NCBI GenBank assembly: GCA_963971285.1
Contig: OZ020265.1
Coordinates: 3,698,270 to 3,762,269 of the forward strand
From: Astropecten irregularis
Lineage: Eukaryota; Echinodermata; Asteroidea; Paxillosida; Astropectinidae
Length of the DNA stretch: 64,000 bases
Direction: 5' to 3'
In this document: piece after piece, positions 24,468 through 34,760 of the stretch
Numbering within the stretch: position 1 is the first letter of the stretch
How the letters are laid out: each line of letters begins with the position of its first letter
Position numbers and translations under genes: made by a program
Notes under the pieces: model-generated
Seen by the model: the letters and a program-made list of their open reading frames with translations, nothing else
Databases searched by the model: none
Told to the model about the DNA's origin: nothing

Positions 24468-27400
24468 GGCAGGCATAAAAAAAAAAATAAAAAAAATATA
24501 AAAAAAAAGGTTACCATGATGGCAACCTGGCTGCATGCACTCTGTTGGGCTCTGAGTTCTTTGCTACTTTTCACCAGTTCTAGCCCTGTGCCTGTCTCCA
24601 ATTTCATATCAGCTGATAGTGTTTTTCATGCTGATTCTACTGGTGTGCTTTCCTACAACATTTGGGAAGACAGAAGCAAGATTCTGGAGGATTTTGTTGC
24701 CAGGTTTCCTGACAAATTTGAGTGGTTTCAGCTATCCAACACTCCATACACTCAAGCAAGCTGCATCTTTGGTTCACCGCCTCAGTGCTTCCATTGTGTC
24801 TATCATCTCTGCTGCTGCCCTGACGATGCCAGCCTTTGTCCTCAAGATGCCAGCCTTTGTCCTCATGATGCCAGCCTTTATTCTCTGCCTACCAAGTCTA
24901 TTTGTCAAGCTGATGAGGTGTTCTCCATCAAGATCTACCATGTCAAGAATCATTTTTGGACAGAAAATTCCAACACTTTCCAGCCTGAACTATCAGTAAG
25001 TCTGTCCAATGACTCACATTCCCATCTGCTGGTACTCTTGGCTTCCAATCTTCATTGTGCAACTCAACTTCATGTATGCAGCTTCATCTCCACCTTCAAT
25101 TCCTGTCGGCGTCATCGAAGATTTGCTAAAAGCCCTATCTCCTACTATCCCAACTCATCCTCATCTTTCCAAGTACAACTCTCAGGTGATGTTCACCCAA
25201 ATCCTGGCCCTGACAGTTCATCTTCTACCAAAGCTTCGGTCAACAAACGTTCTGAACTGCAACGCTCTGAAATCAACTGTGTTTTATATAATGCCAGAAG
25301 TCTTGTCAACAAGCTTCATTTATTTCAATCTGACCTCATTGTTAATAATATTGATATTGCCTTTGTAACTGAATCCTGGTAAGATGCTACTGTACTTGAT
25401 GGTGAATTTAATCTGAATCCTAAATACTCTATTTTCAGAGTGGACCGCAACAGACACGGCGGTGGTGTATTTATTAGCGTATCTAATCATTTGAAACCTT
25501 TTCGATGTCATAAATTTGAGCACCCTGATCTTGAATTGTTATGGGTAGAAATATCATGTAATAGAGGCTCCATGTTATTAGGGTGTTTATAAAGACCTCC
25601 TAATGCTAGCTCCAAATTTTTTGAGAATTATGAATCTGTGCTGGAATCCATTTCACCTTTTGCTCACAACTACCTTGCTATAGCTTTGTTAGGTGATTTT
25701 AATATTGATGTTAACACTGATGTTCCTAATGTACAACGTTTACATGATATTTCCAATGTTCTTAACTTCAGTCAACTTGTAGAGTTTATTACTCGCCCCC
25801 GTGAGGCAGAAATCTCTGGTTCTACAATTGACCTATTATTCACTAATCGACCGGATTTATTCAATGATACTCGTGCTCTGCCTAGCCTAGGTAACAGTGA
25901 TCATAATGGTATTGGTTTTAAGATCATGACAAGTTCCTCTGTTAAGAAAATCACTCGTATGTTTTATCAGTACAACAAAGCCGATGTTAATGTTTTATGT
26001 AACACTTTAGACAGTATTCCTTGGGACACATGCTTTTCTTCTGAATATGATGCTGATGAAGTCTGGGTTAGATTTAAAGACTTGCTGTTCGCTGCGATTA
26101 AGGATGTTGTGCCCATTGCTGGACAAAAAGGTAAAAAGCGCAGTCCTTGGATTACTAGAGAAATCATTCAACTTAGCCGGAAAAAGCTTCGTGCCTTCAA
26201 AGCTGCAAAACGTAATCCAGCTAACATTTTCTTGTTTGATAAGTACAAATGTATACGTAATCAGGTTAAATATGCCACTGCTAAGTCGTATAACAATTTT
26301 ATCAATGAACTTTGTCTTGACTGCCCTAACAATCCCAAGAAATTCTGGTCATTCGTTAGCAGCCAAAGAAAGAAAGGCTGTCCTAGCAACTTTCACAATG
26401 GTGATTCAAATTCTGCAATCACGGACATTTCAGATATTGCAAACAATTTTAACCACATTTTCCAAAACAACTTCACCCGGGACTCTCACTCTTATTCATC
26501 TCCTCAATCCTGTAACCACCTACCTTCTGAGTTCCGTCTAACTGACATTGTTGTGACTGCATTCGAAGTTCAGAAGCTGTTAAAGAATCTTGACATTCAT
26601 AAGTCTGCAGGACCTGATGAAATTTCCCGACAGTTCTTGAGCATTGCTAGTGGCAGCTTGGCAAGACCTTTGTCTAGATTGTTCAATTTTTATCTCTCCT
26701 CTGGCAACATTCCTACAGAGTGGAAACTTGCTCACATTGTACCTCTTTTCAAATCTGGTGATCCTCATAATATGTGTAATTATAGACCGATTTCTATTTG
26801 TTCTGTAGTCTGTAAAACTTTAGAAAGAATTGTAAGTAACCACCTTGTGAATCATATGTGCAGACGGGGCTTAATTAGTGATGTTCAACATGGTTTTTTT
26901 CCAAAGCGATCTTGTGTAACTCAGTTATCCACTCTTTATCACGAATGGGCTGAGGTCATTGATGTCTGCAACCCACCTCGAATCGATGTTATCTTTTTAG
27001 ATTGGTCTAAAGCTTTTGACAAAGTAAGCCACAACTTATTGTTAGATAAATTGCATAAATTCGGTATTTGTGGCTCTATTCTATCTTGGTTCAAATCTTA
27101 TCTTTGTAACAGATCGCAAAGAGTAATTTTTCAAGGTTCTCAATCAGAATTGTTGGACGTTTACTCAGGTGTTCCTCAGGGCTCTGTTCTTGGACCTCTG
27201 CTTTTCAATATTTTTGTATTTGACCTTCCATTTTGTGTACAATCTAGTCTTAGGCAATATGCTGATGATACTGTTTTATATAGACCCATTGCCTCAGATT
27301 GTGATACAGTTATTCTTCAGAATGACTTAGATAATCTAATTAACTGGTGTAATATTAATCACATGTCACTGAATCCTAAGAAATGTAAGCTTATGACTGT

Positions 27401-28424
27401 AACTCGTAGTAGACATCCTCCTAGTCCTATTTATAATATCGGTTCAGATCCTCTAGAAATTGTTAGTCAATACAAGTATTTAGGTATCGTCATCTCTCGT
27501 GATCTTAGCTGGAAGAACCACATTAATAGTGTTACATCTAAAGCTACTAAACTTTGTGGTTTTATTAGACGGTTTGTAAATAGTAATAATCCCACTGTTC
27601 TGGTTAAATTGTATACATCCCTTTGTAGACCCGGCATTGAATATGCAGCTCCTGTCTGGTGCCCTAGCCTACACAGTCACCACGCACTCATTGAAAAGGT
27701 TCAGAGGCGTTTCACACGTTCTTGTCTTGGCCTTCCTAAAAGAGCAAGACCTCATGAGGCCAATATCGATTATCCATTAAGATGTTTGCAATTAGGAATT
27801 CCTTTGTTGTCCAATAGACTGTACTTTTTGTCAATTTCCTTTGTTGTTAAATGCTTGTATAATTTATTTGATGTTGACATTCACAGATACATTACCCTCA
27901 ACTCTAGGCATTCTGACTCTGTTAAGTTTCTTCATAAGGGGGGTCGGACCAACTGCTTGCACAATTCTCTTTTTGTTAGGTTTCCAAGATTATGGGACAG
28001 TCTTCCATCTAATGTTAAGGAACAAATTGTTTTTAATTTGCCTAAGTTTAGCAATATGCTACGAAATCATATTCTGACTCCTGGTACATCCATTGTATTT
28101 CCATCTTAAGTATGCCTTCGTCATTAATTAATGATTTATTGATTGACCTAGAGTAATTTATTTATTTGTCCACGTACATGTATAAATTGTTTATTTATTG
28201 CCTTTATTGTTTGTACATTTTGTTTACATGTAATGTTATGCATGGCATCATTTGGAGAGCCACTCGATTGTGATTTAGTTCGCATTTGGCAATCCTTCAG
28301 GGGTGTTACCATGCACTGTTCTTCTACTGTTTGGTTTTGTTATTTTGTTTATTTTCCTGTTTGTATTGTGCCTTCTGTTGCTTGCCCTGAGAAATAATAA
28401 ATGAAATGAAAAAAAAAAAATGAA
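24468..28424 (+). mobile_element. Young CR1/L2/Crack-like LINE, nearly intact
   Basis: Non-LTR retrotransposon of about 3.96 kb. It has an A-rich leader (24478-24510), one long frame from 24516 to 28109, a 3' UTR of about 300 bp, and an A-rich tail with ATGAA repeats (28395-28421). It sits inside ORF3 copy 2 between 7-bp ATAGGAT duplications. One frame runs end to end with only two nonsense codons and no frameshift, far better preserved than any neighbour, so it is the most recent LINE in the window. Confidence 0.85.
24516..28109 (+). CDS. LINE polyprotein: signal-like start, 2A-like motif, endonuclease, reverse transcriptase
   Basis: Frame of 1197 codons with internal TAA at 25380 and 25590. 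Residues 1-27 (MMATWLHALCWALSSLLLFT...) look like a signal peptide. Residues 100-125 hold three DASL(C/Y) repeats. Residues 224-232 are GDVHPNPGP, a 2A-like motif. The endonuclease starts VLYNARSLVNKLHLF (about 256), with TESW, then LGDFN (392-396) and SDH (461-463). RT has AGPDEI, VPLFKSGDPHNMCNYRPISI, LDWSKAFDKVSH (motif A, about 27000), GVPQGSVLGPLLFN and YADDTVLY (about 27256). The C-terminus has GIEYAAPVWCP and ends near HILTPGTSIVFPS. A standalone second frame (25638-28109, 823 codons) starts after the second stop but lacks the front of the endonuclease. Clade by resemblance: CR1/L2/Crack group. Confidence 0.88.
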
Positions 28425-28590
28425 ATAGGATCTGCAATGACCAGGGGTGAGTTGGAGCGGAACATGATTGCCAACGTGAACAAGATCACCGAGAGTACGC
28501 GCAGCCTTTTCCATAAAGGGAAATTAGTCACCAAGGATCACACCGAACGGGTCTTCCATGTGAACTTCTTGGCAGGAATCCGCTAACATT
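28425..28590 (+). mobile_element. ORF3 copy 2, 3' part, beyond the LINE
   Basis: C-terminal module of the zinc-finger frame: LERNMIANVNKITES and LVTKDHTERVFHVNF, matching LERALLGKVNKVTET and LTKDKTTRTFDINF of copy 1. It begins with the right-hand ATAGGAT duplication. Fossil. Confidence 0.65.
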
Positions 28591-28985
28591 GAACTTTGTG
28601 TTTTGTTTGAGGGAGCCATGTAAATAGAAGTAATATTTGCGCCAGTTCGTGTTCAAGATCGCCTTTCGCGATCAAATTTGTTTTTCAGACTTAAGGTCCC
28701 AATATGGTTGTTGGCTGTATTTGAAGTAAAAGCACCATGTTTTGAAATGGTATAGGACAGTAATAGCCTGTACTTAAAGGTCTTGTGTATGTGCCTTTGG
28801 GTTGTGAAAGATTTGTACTTTTTGAAAGTTGTATGCTGTTTAAGAACAAGAGTTATAAAAATTTTTTAAGGCTTCTTGTAAAAAGTAGACATAGGCGTGC
28901 GACTATGAGGATCACCTACAGGGGATTTGGAGCCTATAGATGTAAATGTTTTTGGATGAAAGTAGACTGGAGCAAAGTCATTTTT
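28591..28985 (+). other. Non-coding tail after ORF3 copy 2
   Basis: No protein motif. A/T-rich, like the stretch after copy 1. Confidence 0.35.
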
Positions 28986-29410
28986 GTTTCTTAAAGTTTT
29001 TGTTTTTAAAGGTAGTATTGTGGTGTGTAGATGATCACCCCCAGACTGGAATGGTATGGTCTGGGAGTACTGTGGTAATGGGCGGCAAGCCCATGCATTG
29101 TGTATGCAATGGTTAGTTCCGTGTCATGACTGCTGGCCGACGGACCCGTCGGGAGAGATAGCGTGGTGAGTACATGTGGTTTGCCATACAGGGTTGTGGT
29201 GAGCGGGTTATATAGGGAGATTGGTACCGGTATTGAGCGCTGTGAAAGCGTATACCGGGGTGTGGTTACTCTCCCTATTATAAATCCCTCAGTGTTTAAC
29301 GGAGAGTGATGTGTCACCTCCGCCGTCGAGTAGCCCCTCAGAGTGCACTGTTGACCTGAACTGGTCCCTCCAGTAGTCCAGCAATGTGAGGTCCTGATTG
29401 TGAGGTCCTG
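28986..29410 (+). repeat. LTR-like or promoter-like segment
   Basis: Contains a TATA-like ttatataggg near 29208 and lies between an ORF3 end and a gag start, as an LTR would. 'tgtgaggtcctgatt' is repeated at 29386-29420. No partner LTR identified. Confidence 0.3.
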
Positions 29411-29413
29411 ATT

Positions 29414-29890
29414 TTGAGGTGTCGGCTTGTCACCCGATGGGACGATGAACAGGCAGCGGAATATTTCGCAGCAAGTCAGCAAGGCAATGCGGTCCGCATT
29501 CGTGGGAACGGATCACAGAAAGGCCGAAAATACTCTTATCAAGAGTTGGTAGTGATGTTGTCGAGGAGATTTGGTCCGGCTCGATTGGCCGAGAGTTTTC
29601 TGGTTGAGTTGAGGCACCGAAGACAGAAAAACGAGCTGGCAGTAAAACCATATTCTGAAATTTAGAAGGAATCTAGGGATTGCCTTGAAGTGGACCATTA
29701 TTTAGATGCTGTCGCATGCTCGGCAGTGCGACAGGGTATTTTTCGTGCACGTCCGAGGTTGTTGACGGACGCCGTTCAAGCAGCACTCGAGACTGAGACT
29801 TTTTAGGAAGTTGAGGCCCAGCGCAGAATAGAGGAACCTTCACTTGAAGTTTACCAGAGCTTTGGACAAGGAAACTGAACAGCGAATTCA
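29414..29890 (+). mobile_element. Ty3/gypsy-like gag fossil G3
   Basis: A gag-type block YSYQELVVMLSRRFGPARLA near 29535-29590, then LRHRRQKNELAVKPYSEI, and further on AVRQGIFRARPRLLTDAVQA near 29725-29785. This pattern matches gag of G2 (KLVDQLEKRFGPGQMELTHR; IREGIYRVRPATLEEAVRAA). Broken; no pol follows. An ORF3-like piece lies about 130 bp downstream. Confidence 0.65.
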
Positions 29891-30016
29891 GTGGAGCACC
29901 ACGATGGTGATGAGACGTCAGACTCCTGTGACTGGAGATGATCGAGATGGAGGTCAGATATCAGGCCACATACGTCTGTAGGAGCAACCAGCACTCAGAC
30001 TAGACCTCCTTCGGAG

Positions 30017-30430
30017 GTGCAGGCAAATAGTCAGGAGGCCAATGATCGTCCCGCTACTTCCACGGTGCTGAGTCTGTCATCGGGCCGCATATCACTGCTG
30101 AGGGGCACCCCACGAGCTGTGTCACCTCAGTCCCCCATCCGAGCAGAAGCAAGACCTCCATCTGGCAAGCCACTGGTGATGATGAGCCAGGTGTACAAGG
30201 CATCCAGTACCTCGTCTGCCTCCGAGACCAGCGAGACTCCAGATGAGGTACCAGCAGCACCTGAAGGACCTCCGCAGCCATCATGTGAGATGAAGCTGGC
30301 AACTATTATTCGACGCACAGCGGAATTCATGTATGTTGACAACATATTGGTTCGGCATTGCGAGACTTACTACAAAGACATTGTTGTGGAAGTGAACTAT
30401 CGGATCAACATGAACATTGGACTTTTGTGA
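30017..30430 (+). mobile_element. ORF3-like piece, copy 3
   Basis: A 137-codon open stretch carries PSGKPLVMMSQV, matching GGKPLVMMEV of copy 1, within a P/S-rich context, and IIRRTAEFMYVDNILVRHCE near 30305-30360 at the position of the VRIKETRGTYLY block. No zinc finger is seen. Its place after gag fossil G3 suggests a shortened member of the same element family. Fossil. Confidence 0.45.
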
Positions 30431-31280
30431 TTTCTGAAATTGGTATGATTTTGCATGACAGGTTTATTTCAAATTTGGTAGAATCAGTTTCAGTAAAATA
30501 AACGTTTCACCACAAAAAGAGATGGTAACAAAGATGGCTTTTATTTTCATTACTTTAAACGTTTTGTTTGATCATGTTGAAGAAGAAAAGGGTTGTGTTT
30601 CACATTGTTTTATTTAGGTGTATAATGATGTAAACAGGTGTTATAAGATTGCTTGCTTTTCATTCTGTTATGTGATTTGCCTTGAATTTAAATCCGTCAC
30701 TAATCTTACCCAGACGTTGAAAGTGTTAAATGACATGTATATATTTGTGATTTTATCTGATAATGGTATATTTTTCTAATTTGATATAATTATGACGTTA
30801 GTGACCAAACGTTTAAGCATTTTCTATGTTTTGTATAAAAAGTTATACGAGTTACATATGTTATGTGTTTAGTACTGTTTTGATAATGAGGTGTGAGTTT
30901 AATGTGAGGGGTAAGGACCTCAGAGGAGTTTGATCATGTTGAGAAGAAGGGAAGGTGAGAGTCGTTAAAGGCATTGCATACGTTTGGTAATGACTGAAAA
31001 TTTATGGCAATAAAAACTTACTTGGTGAGAAGTACAGCTGCTTTGGATAGTATAATGCATATTGAGAAACGTTCAATTCGAAGTACAGCGGTTATGGAAA
31101 AATATGTCACTTTTTATCTCCAAAAATTATGAATCTGAGAAGCGTTATGGCCGTAATGCTTCTCAGCTATTGACTAACTGTTCTCTGGCGTGAAATAACC
31201 ACTGTAGTTTGTCGCCAAAATCTCACAAACGCTACCACCTTTTAAATTGAAACTTTCACAGGTTAGTTTTATGGTATATA
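30431..31280. other. A/T-rich spacer
   Basis: About 850 bp, A/T-rich, no motif or repeat recognised. Confidence 0.4.
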
Positions 31281-31342
31281 CATGTATATACAATTATATT
31301 GGTTTGAAACAAACAATAGGCTCAAATTACCAAACGTATGCA

Positions 31343-32526
31343 ATCCCTTTAAGGAGTGGGCGACGCCAAAGAATGTTACCGAGGTAAGCTTGAGGTGCCT
31401 GAGGTGGGCTCACAAGAATAACTGGCTGGACAACCTTCAGTACCACTACCGAGACTGCCACCTCGACAGGATAGGGGAGGTGGCAGACATCCAGGGTGAA
31501 AGCTGCGAGGAGTTACCGAAGTCTTCGCATCATGGTGAGACAGGCAGGGACCGGCGCAAAGGGAACCCGAGTCCACCTAGGAAGGAGAAAGCAGCCAACA
31601 GCAAGGCGAGCAAAAAAGAGGGGGTGAGACATCAAGATCATCATCTGCTGGGAGCAGCATGAAGGGAGATCGCGGCAGAGCAGTCAATTCTGGGAAGAAG
31701 AGCGGCATGGACTTATTCAAGAAGCGGAGTGGCGAGGAATCTACAGGGGAGTGTCCCACCAAAAAGACAATGACTGTTGGCGTGCATGGAGTCCAGAGCA
31801 CCTGATTCCAGCTCTGACGAATGGGCAAGAGAAACACCTGGAACTGACCGCGCCTGAAACAACTCAGGGAGTTGTAGAAGCTCAGAGGGAGCGAGAAGCT
31901 ACTGACAGTCATGTTGAGACTGCCACTCTGTAGGTGCAAGGACTACTTCCGCTGACCGTTGAAGACCTGAGTTTAATGGCTGAGATCGAGCTGTCACCTA
32001 CACCTATGTCTGCGTGGGAGGCAGAGGACAACCCTGTGCAGGATCCACAACCTAGGCCAACAACAGGCGGGAAATCCCTCTGCATGATGAGGATGACCGG
32101 TAGCCAAGCCAGTGAGGGGAAGAGAGAGGTCCGAAAGGAGGAGCCTCTGTTAAAGCTGAGCAACATTTTGCCAGGACAGGCTGTTCGGGTGAAGGAAGTC
32201 ACGGAGACTTACCTGTATCGGGAGGAGACAAAGGTCCTCCGGGGAGAGACCATCGGGAGTTCGATGTAGTCTACCTCCGACCTGTTGCAACCAAGCCTAC
32301 AGTACCTGCGCCTGAAGCGAGGATCCGTAGGATCATCCAGAGCTCTGATGTTGGAGAGGAGCACTTGGGACCCCCATACACCAAGGAAGGCCTGGAGCAG
32401 GCCGTAGCAGCGAAGGTAACCTAGATTACTGAGACCAGGTCGAGAGTGCTGTACCAGGAAGAAAAGAAGATCTCCAAGGACAAGACCAAACGCGTTTATG
32501 ACGTCAACTTGACCATGGACAAATGA
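31343..32526 (+). mobile_element. ORF3 copy 4
   Basis: Fossil of the same zinc-finger frame. A finger-2-like NLQYHYRDCHLDRIGEVADI near 31430-31490 leads into a basic, S/K/E-rich stretch. Then AEIELSPTPMSAWEAEDNPV (about 31980-32040), GGKSLCMMRM, NILPGQAVRVKEVTETYLY (about 32160-32220) and a terminal module with SRVLYQEEKKISKDKTKRVY near 32430-32490. Order and spacing match copy 1 throughout. No gag or pol is adjacent. Broken. Confidence 0.6.
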
Positions 32527-33310
32527 ACTCTTAGGAGGACTCTTGGATTATCGTGCCTTCATAGGGACCATTAGAAGATCTAATGTTAAGACATTGTATA
32601 TAAGTTATTCAGGTGTTATTCTGAACCTAGAAAGTTTTTCACTTTGAAGCACATCACATGTTTTAGATAGAAGAAAGGATTTACTAAGCTCAAATTTTTT
32701 AATTTGTGAACTTGTCATATAAAGTTCTGAATGCACCTTATTTGGGGACAAAACAACCCTTTTATTTTTGGTAAGCTGGTTTCTATGCAATTTTGCATAA
32801 CTGATATGTATGAAACAATTGTGTCACTTTACCTGTAATGTACTTAATGTCCCCTTGCGTCAAGGCTTTGCCGTGGCTGACTTCAAAGTAGACTTCATTT
32901 TCTGTGGAAAATACTTGACACCTGAATAAGAATGAAAAAATTCAAAAATAATTTCACAATTTTGCAGTTAATGCTTCTGAAATGGCATAAGCTAAACAAT
33001 GCACAGGATCAAAACACAATCACAAAATTAATGTGTATGTGTATGTGGTAAACATGTTACATGTTTGTTTGATCAATTACTATGTCTATATGTGGATTTT
33101 GCAATAACACTGGGATACATCCTTGACCTGAGGTTTCCTTGACCCATCCACGATGTACAGTTGCATGTGTTCTTGGTTTTGGTGGCACGTCCACACTCCA
33201 CACACTTTCATATATCAATGGTGGCATGGCAATTAGAGAAGGCAGTTTCTTGTGTCATGGCAACGTGGTTCAGTATCATTTCATATTTTAAAACACCATT
33301 CATTGCAATA
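32527..33310. other. Unassigned A/T-rich sequence
   Basis: No motif recognised. It follows ORF3 copy 4 and precedes the pogo-like element. Confidence 0.4.
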
Positions 33311-33312
33311 TA

Positions 33313-34758
33313 CAGTCGAACCTCATTAATACGAGCTCTCTTAAGACGAGATCTCGGTTAAGACGAGCATATCACGCCGGTCCCAACCGAGTTGTGCACG
33401 TTTCTATGGGGAAATATTTGCTTAATAATGCGAGCACTGATAATACGAAAAACCTTTTAATACGAGCGTTTTGGGCTGACCCAGTTGCGTGAAAGTCATT
33501 GTAAACAACCCATTTAATACGAGGATTTTTTAATCTGGCTTCTTTTGGAATCAATTTTCGGATTTCTTTGTACAGATTAAGAAAAATCCCACCACCATCA
33601 AGTCGCCGTTGTTTCATGTTACCAAAAGCTAAATTCACCGCAGCACTTATGCCCACTAATCCCCTCCTGTGGTTTTACCAGCGGCTTGCCCAGTGGAAAG
33701 TGTAAACAAAAAACAGACAATGTACGGTGCGTCGTATTTTTTTTTATTGTGCGTGATCCACCAGGTTTTTTTTTGCTGTCACGAAAGTCAAAACCCGCCC
33801 AAGGGAAACGGCGAGATCCACTTTGTCGATTTCGTAAGGAGGAAAACTTCTTCATTTTTTTTCAAACCAAAGTCCACGCTAATTTCCAGACAATTTTACC
33901 TTGCTGATGACGTGTAAAAAGGATTTTGGTCACAACAAATTCTTCAAAGTGCAGCCAACAAACATGTATCCGAACAAAATAAAATTCCATGAACGGACCG
34001 ACTACGATCCGACTGCGGCCCATCCGATCGGCCGATGTTACAGCTACACGTGGTCACCAATGCACGTGATCGGATATGTGGCTCAACTGCGGCATGGGTT
34101 TCGTTCATGCAATGCTTCCGCTGATTGGTCACCGTTACGAAGTCCCGACATAGCGCAAATTTTGTGATTGGCTACATGGAGGGGAGGGAAAAAAAGACAG
34201 ATGTTGGGCTGCTTAAAAAACCGACATCTTAAAAAAATAATCCGTGTCAAAAAAAAAAAAACCACCACGAACGCACTTATTAATTTAAGTTGAATAAAAA
34301 AGGCGCCCTCTCGTTTCCATCAAAATATCGCTGGTTTCCTGCGGTGCACATTGCTTCATACTGCACACATTGTTTGGCAACCAACTTGTCTGAACGTGCG
34401 GTGCTAACGTTCGTCGCTGTCATCCACTCGCAATTTTCATGTCGTTTTCGTGCCGTCATTGTTTTTATTTACTTGGTTTTTATTATTCTTACATATTGTA
34501 ATGAAATCCCTTTTACATCCGTGACAATTCAACAAAATTTAATTTATCAAGCAAATTTAATAAGTATAAATTACTTCTAAAATGGAAACACGGACTTGAC
34601 ACGTAATTACCAGAGGGATAGTGCATGCTGTATGTGCAGTGTACCGCACACACATGCATTTCGGTTGACAAAATATGGATCCCGCATAATACGAGGCCCC
34701 GCTTAATACGAGCATTTTCGGTAGGTCCCGGCGACCTCGTACTAACGAGGTTCGACTG
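33313..34758. mobile_element. Non-autonomous pogo/Tigger-like element with TA duplication
   Basis: Length 1446 bp. The left end reads CAGTCGAACCTCATTAATAC and the reverse complement of the right end reads CAGTCGAACCTCGTTAGTAC. Both are flanked by TA (33311-33312 and 34759-34760), as expected for pogo/Tigger in the Tc1/mariner superfamily. Near the left end a TAATACGAG/TTAAGACGAG motif recurs at least six times, and near the right end TAATACGAG occurs twice; this looks like subterminal transposase-binding iterons. Interior frames at 33372-34167 show no DDE, CENP-B-like or helix-turn-helix motif, so it is non-autonomous. Confidence 0.85.
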
Positions 34759-34760
34759 TA

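Noticed and set aside
25638-28109. 823-codon frame as a separate host gene
   Set aside because: It is the C-terminal two thirds of a LINE polyprotein (SDH, motif A, YADD) in frame with the upstream part.
33372-34167. Open frames of 60-94 codons inside the pogo-like element as possible genes
   Set aside because: No helix-turn-helix or DDE motif, low-complexity composition, and overlapping frames on both strands.
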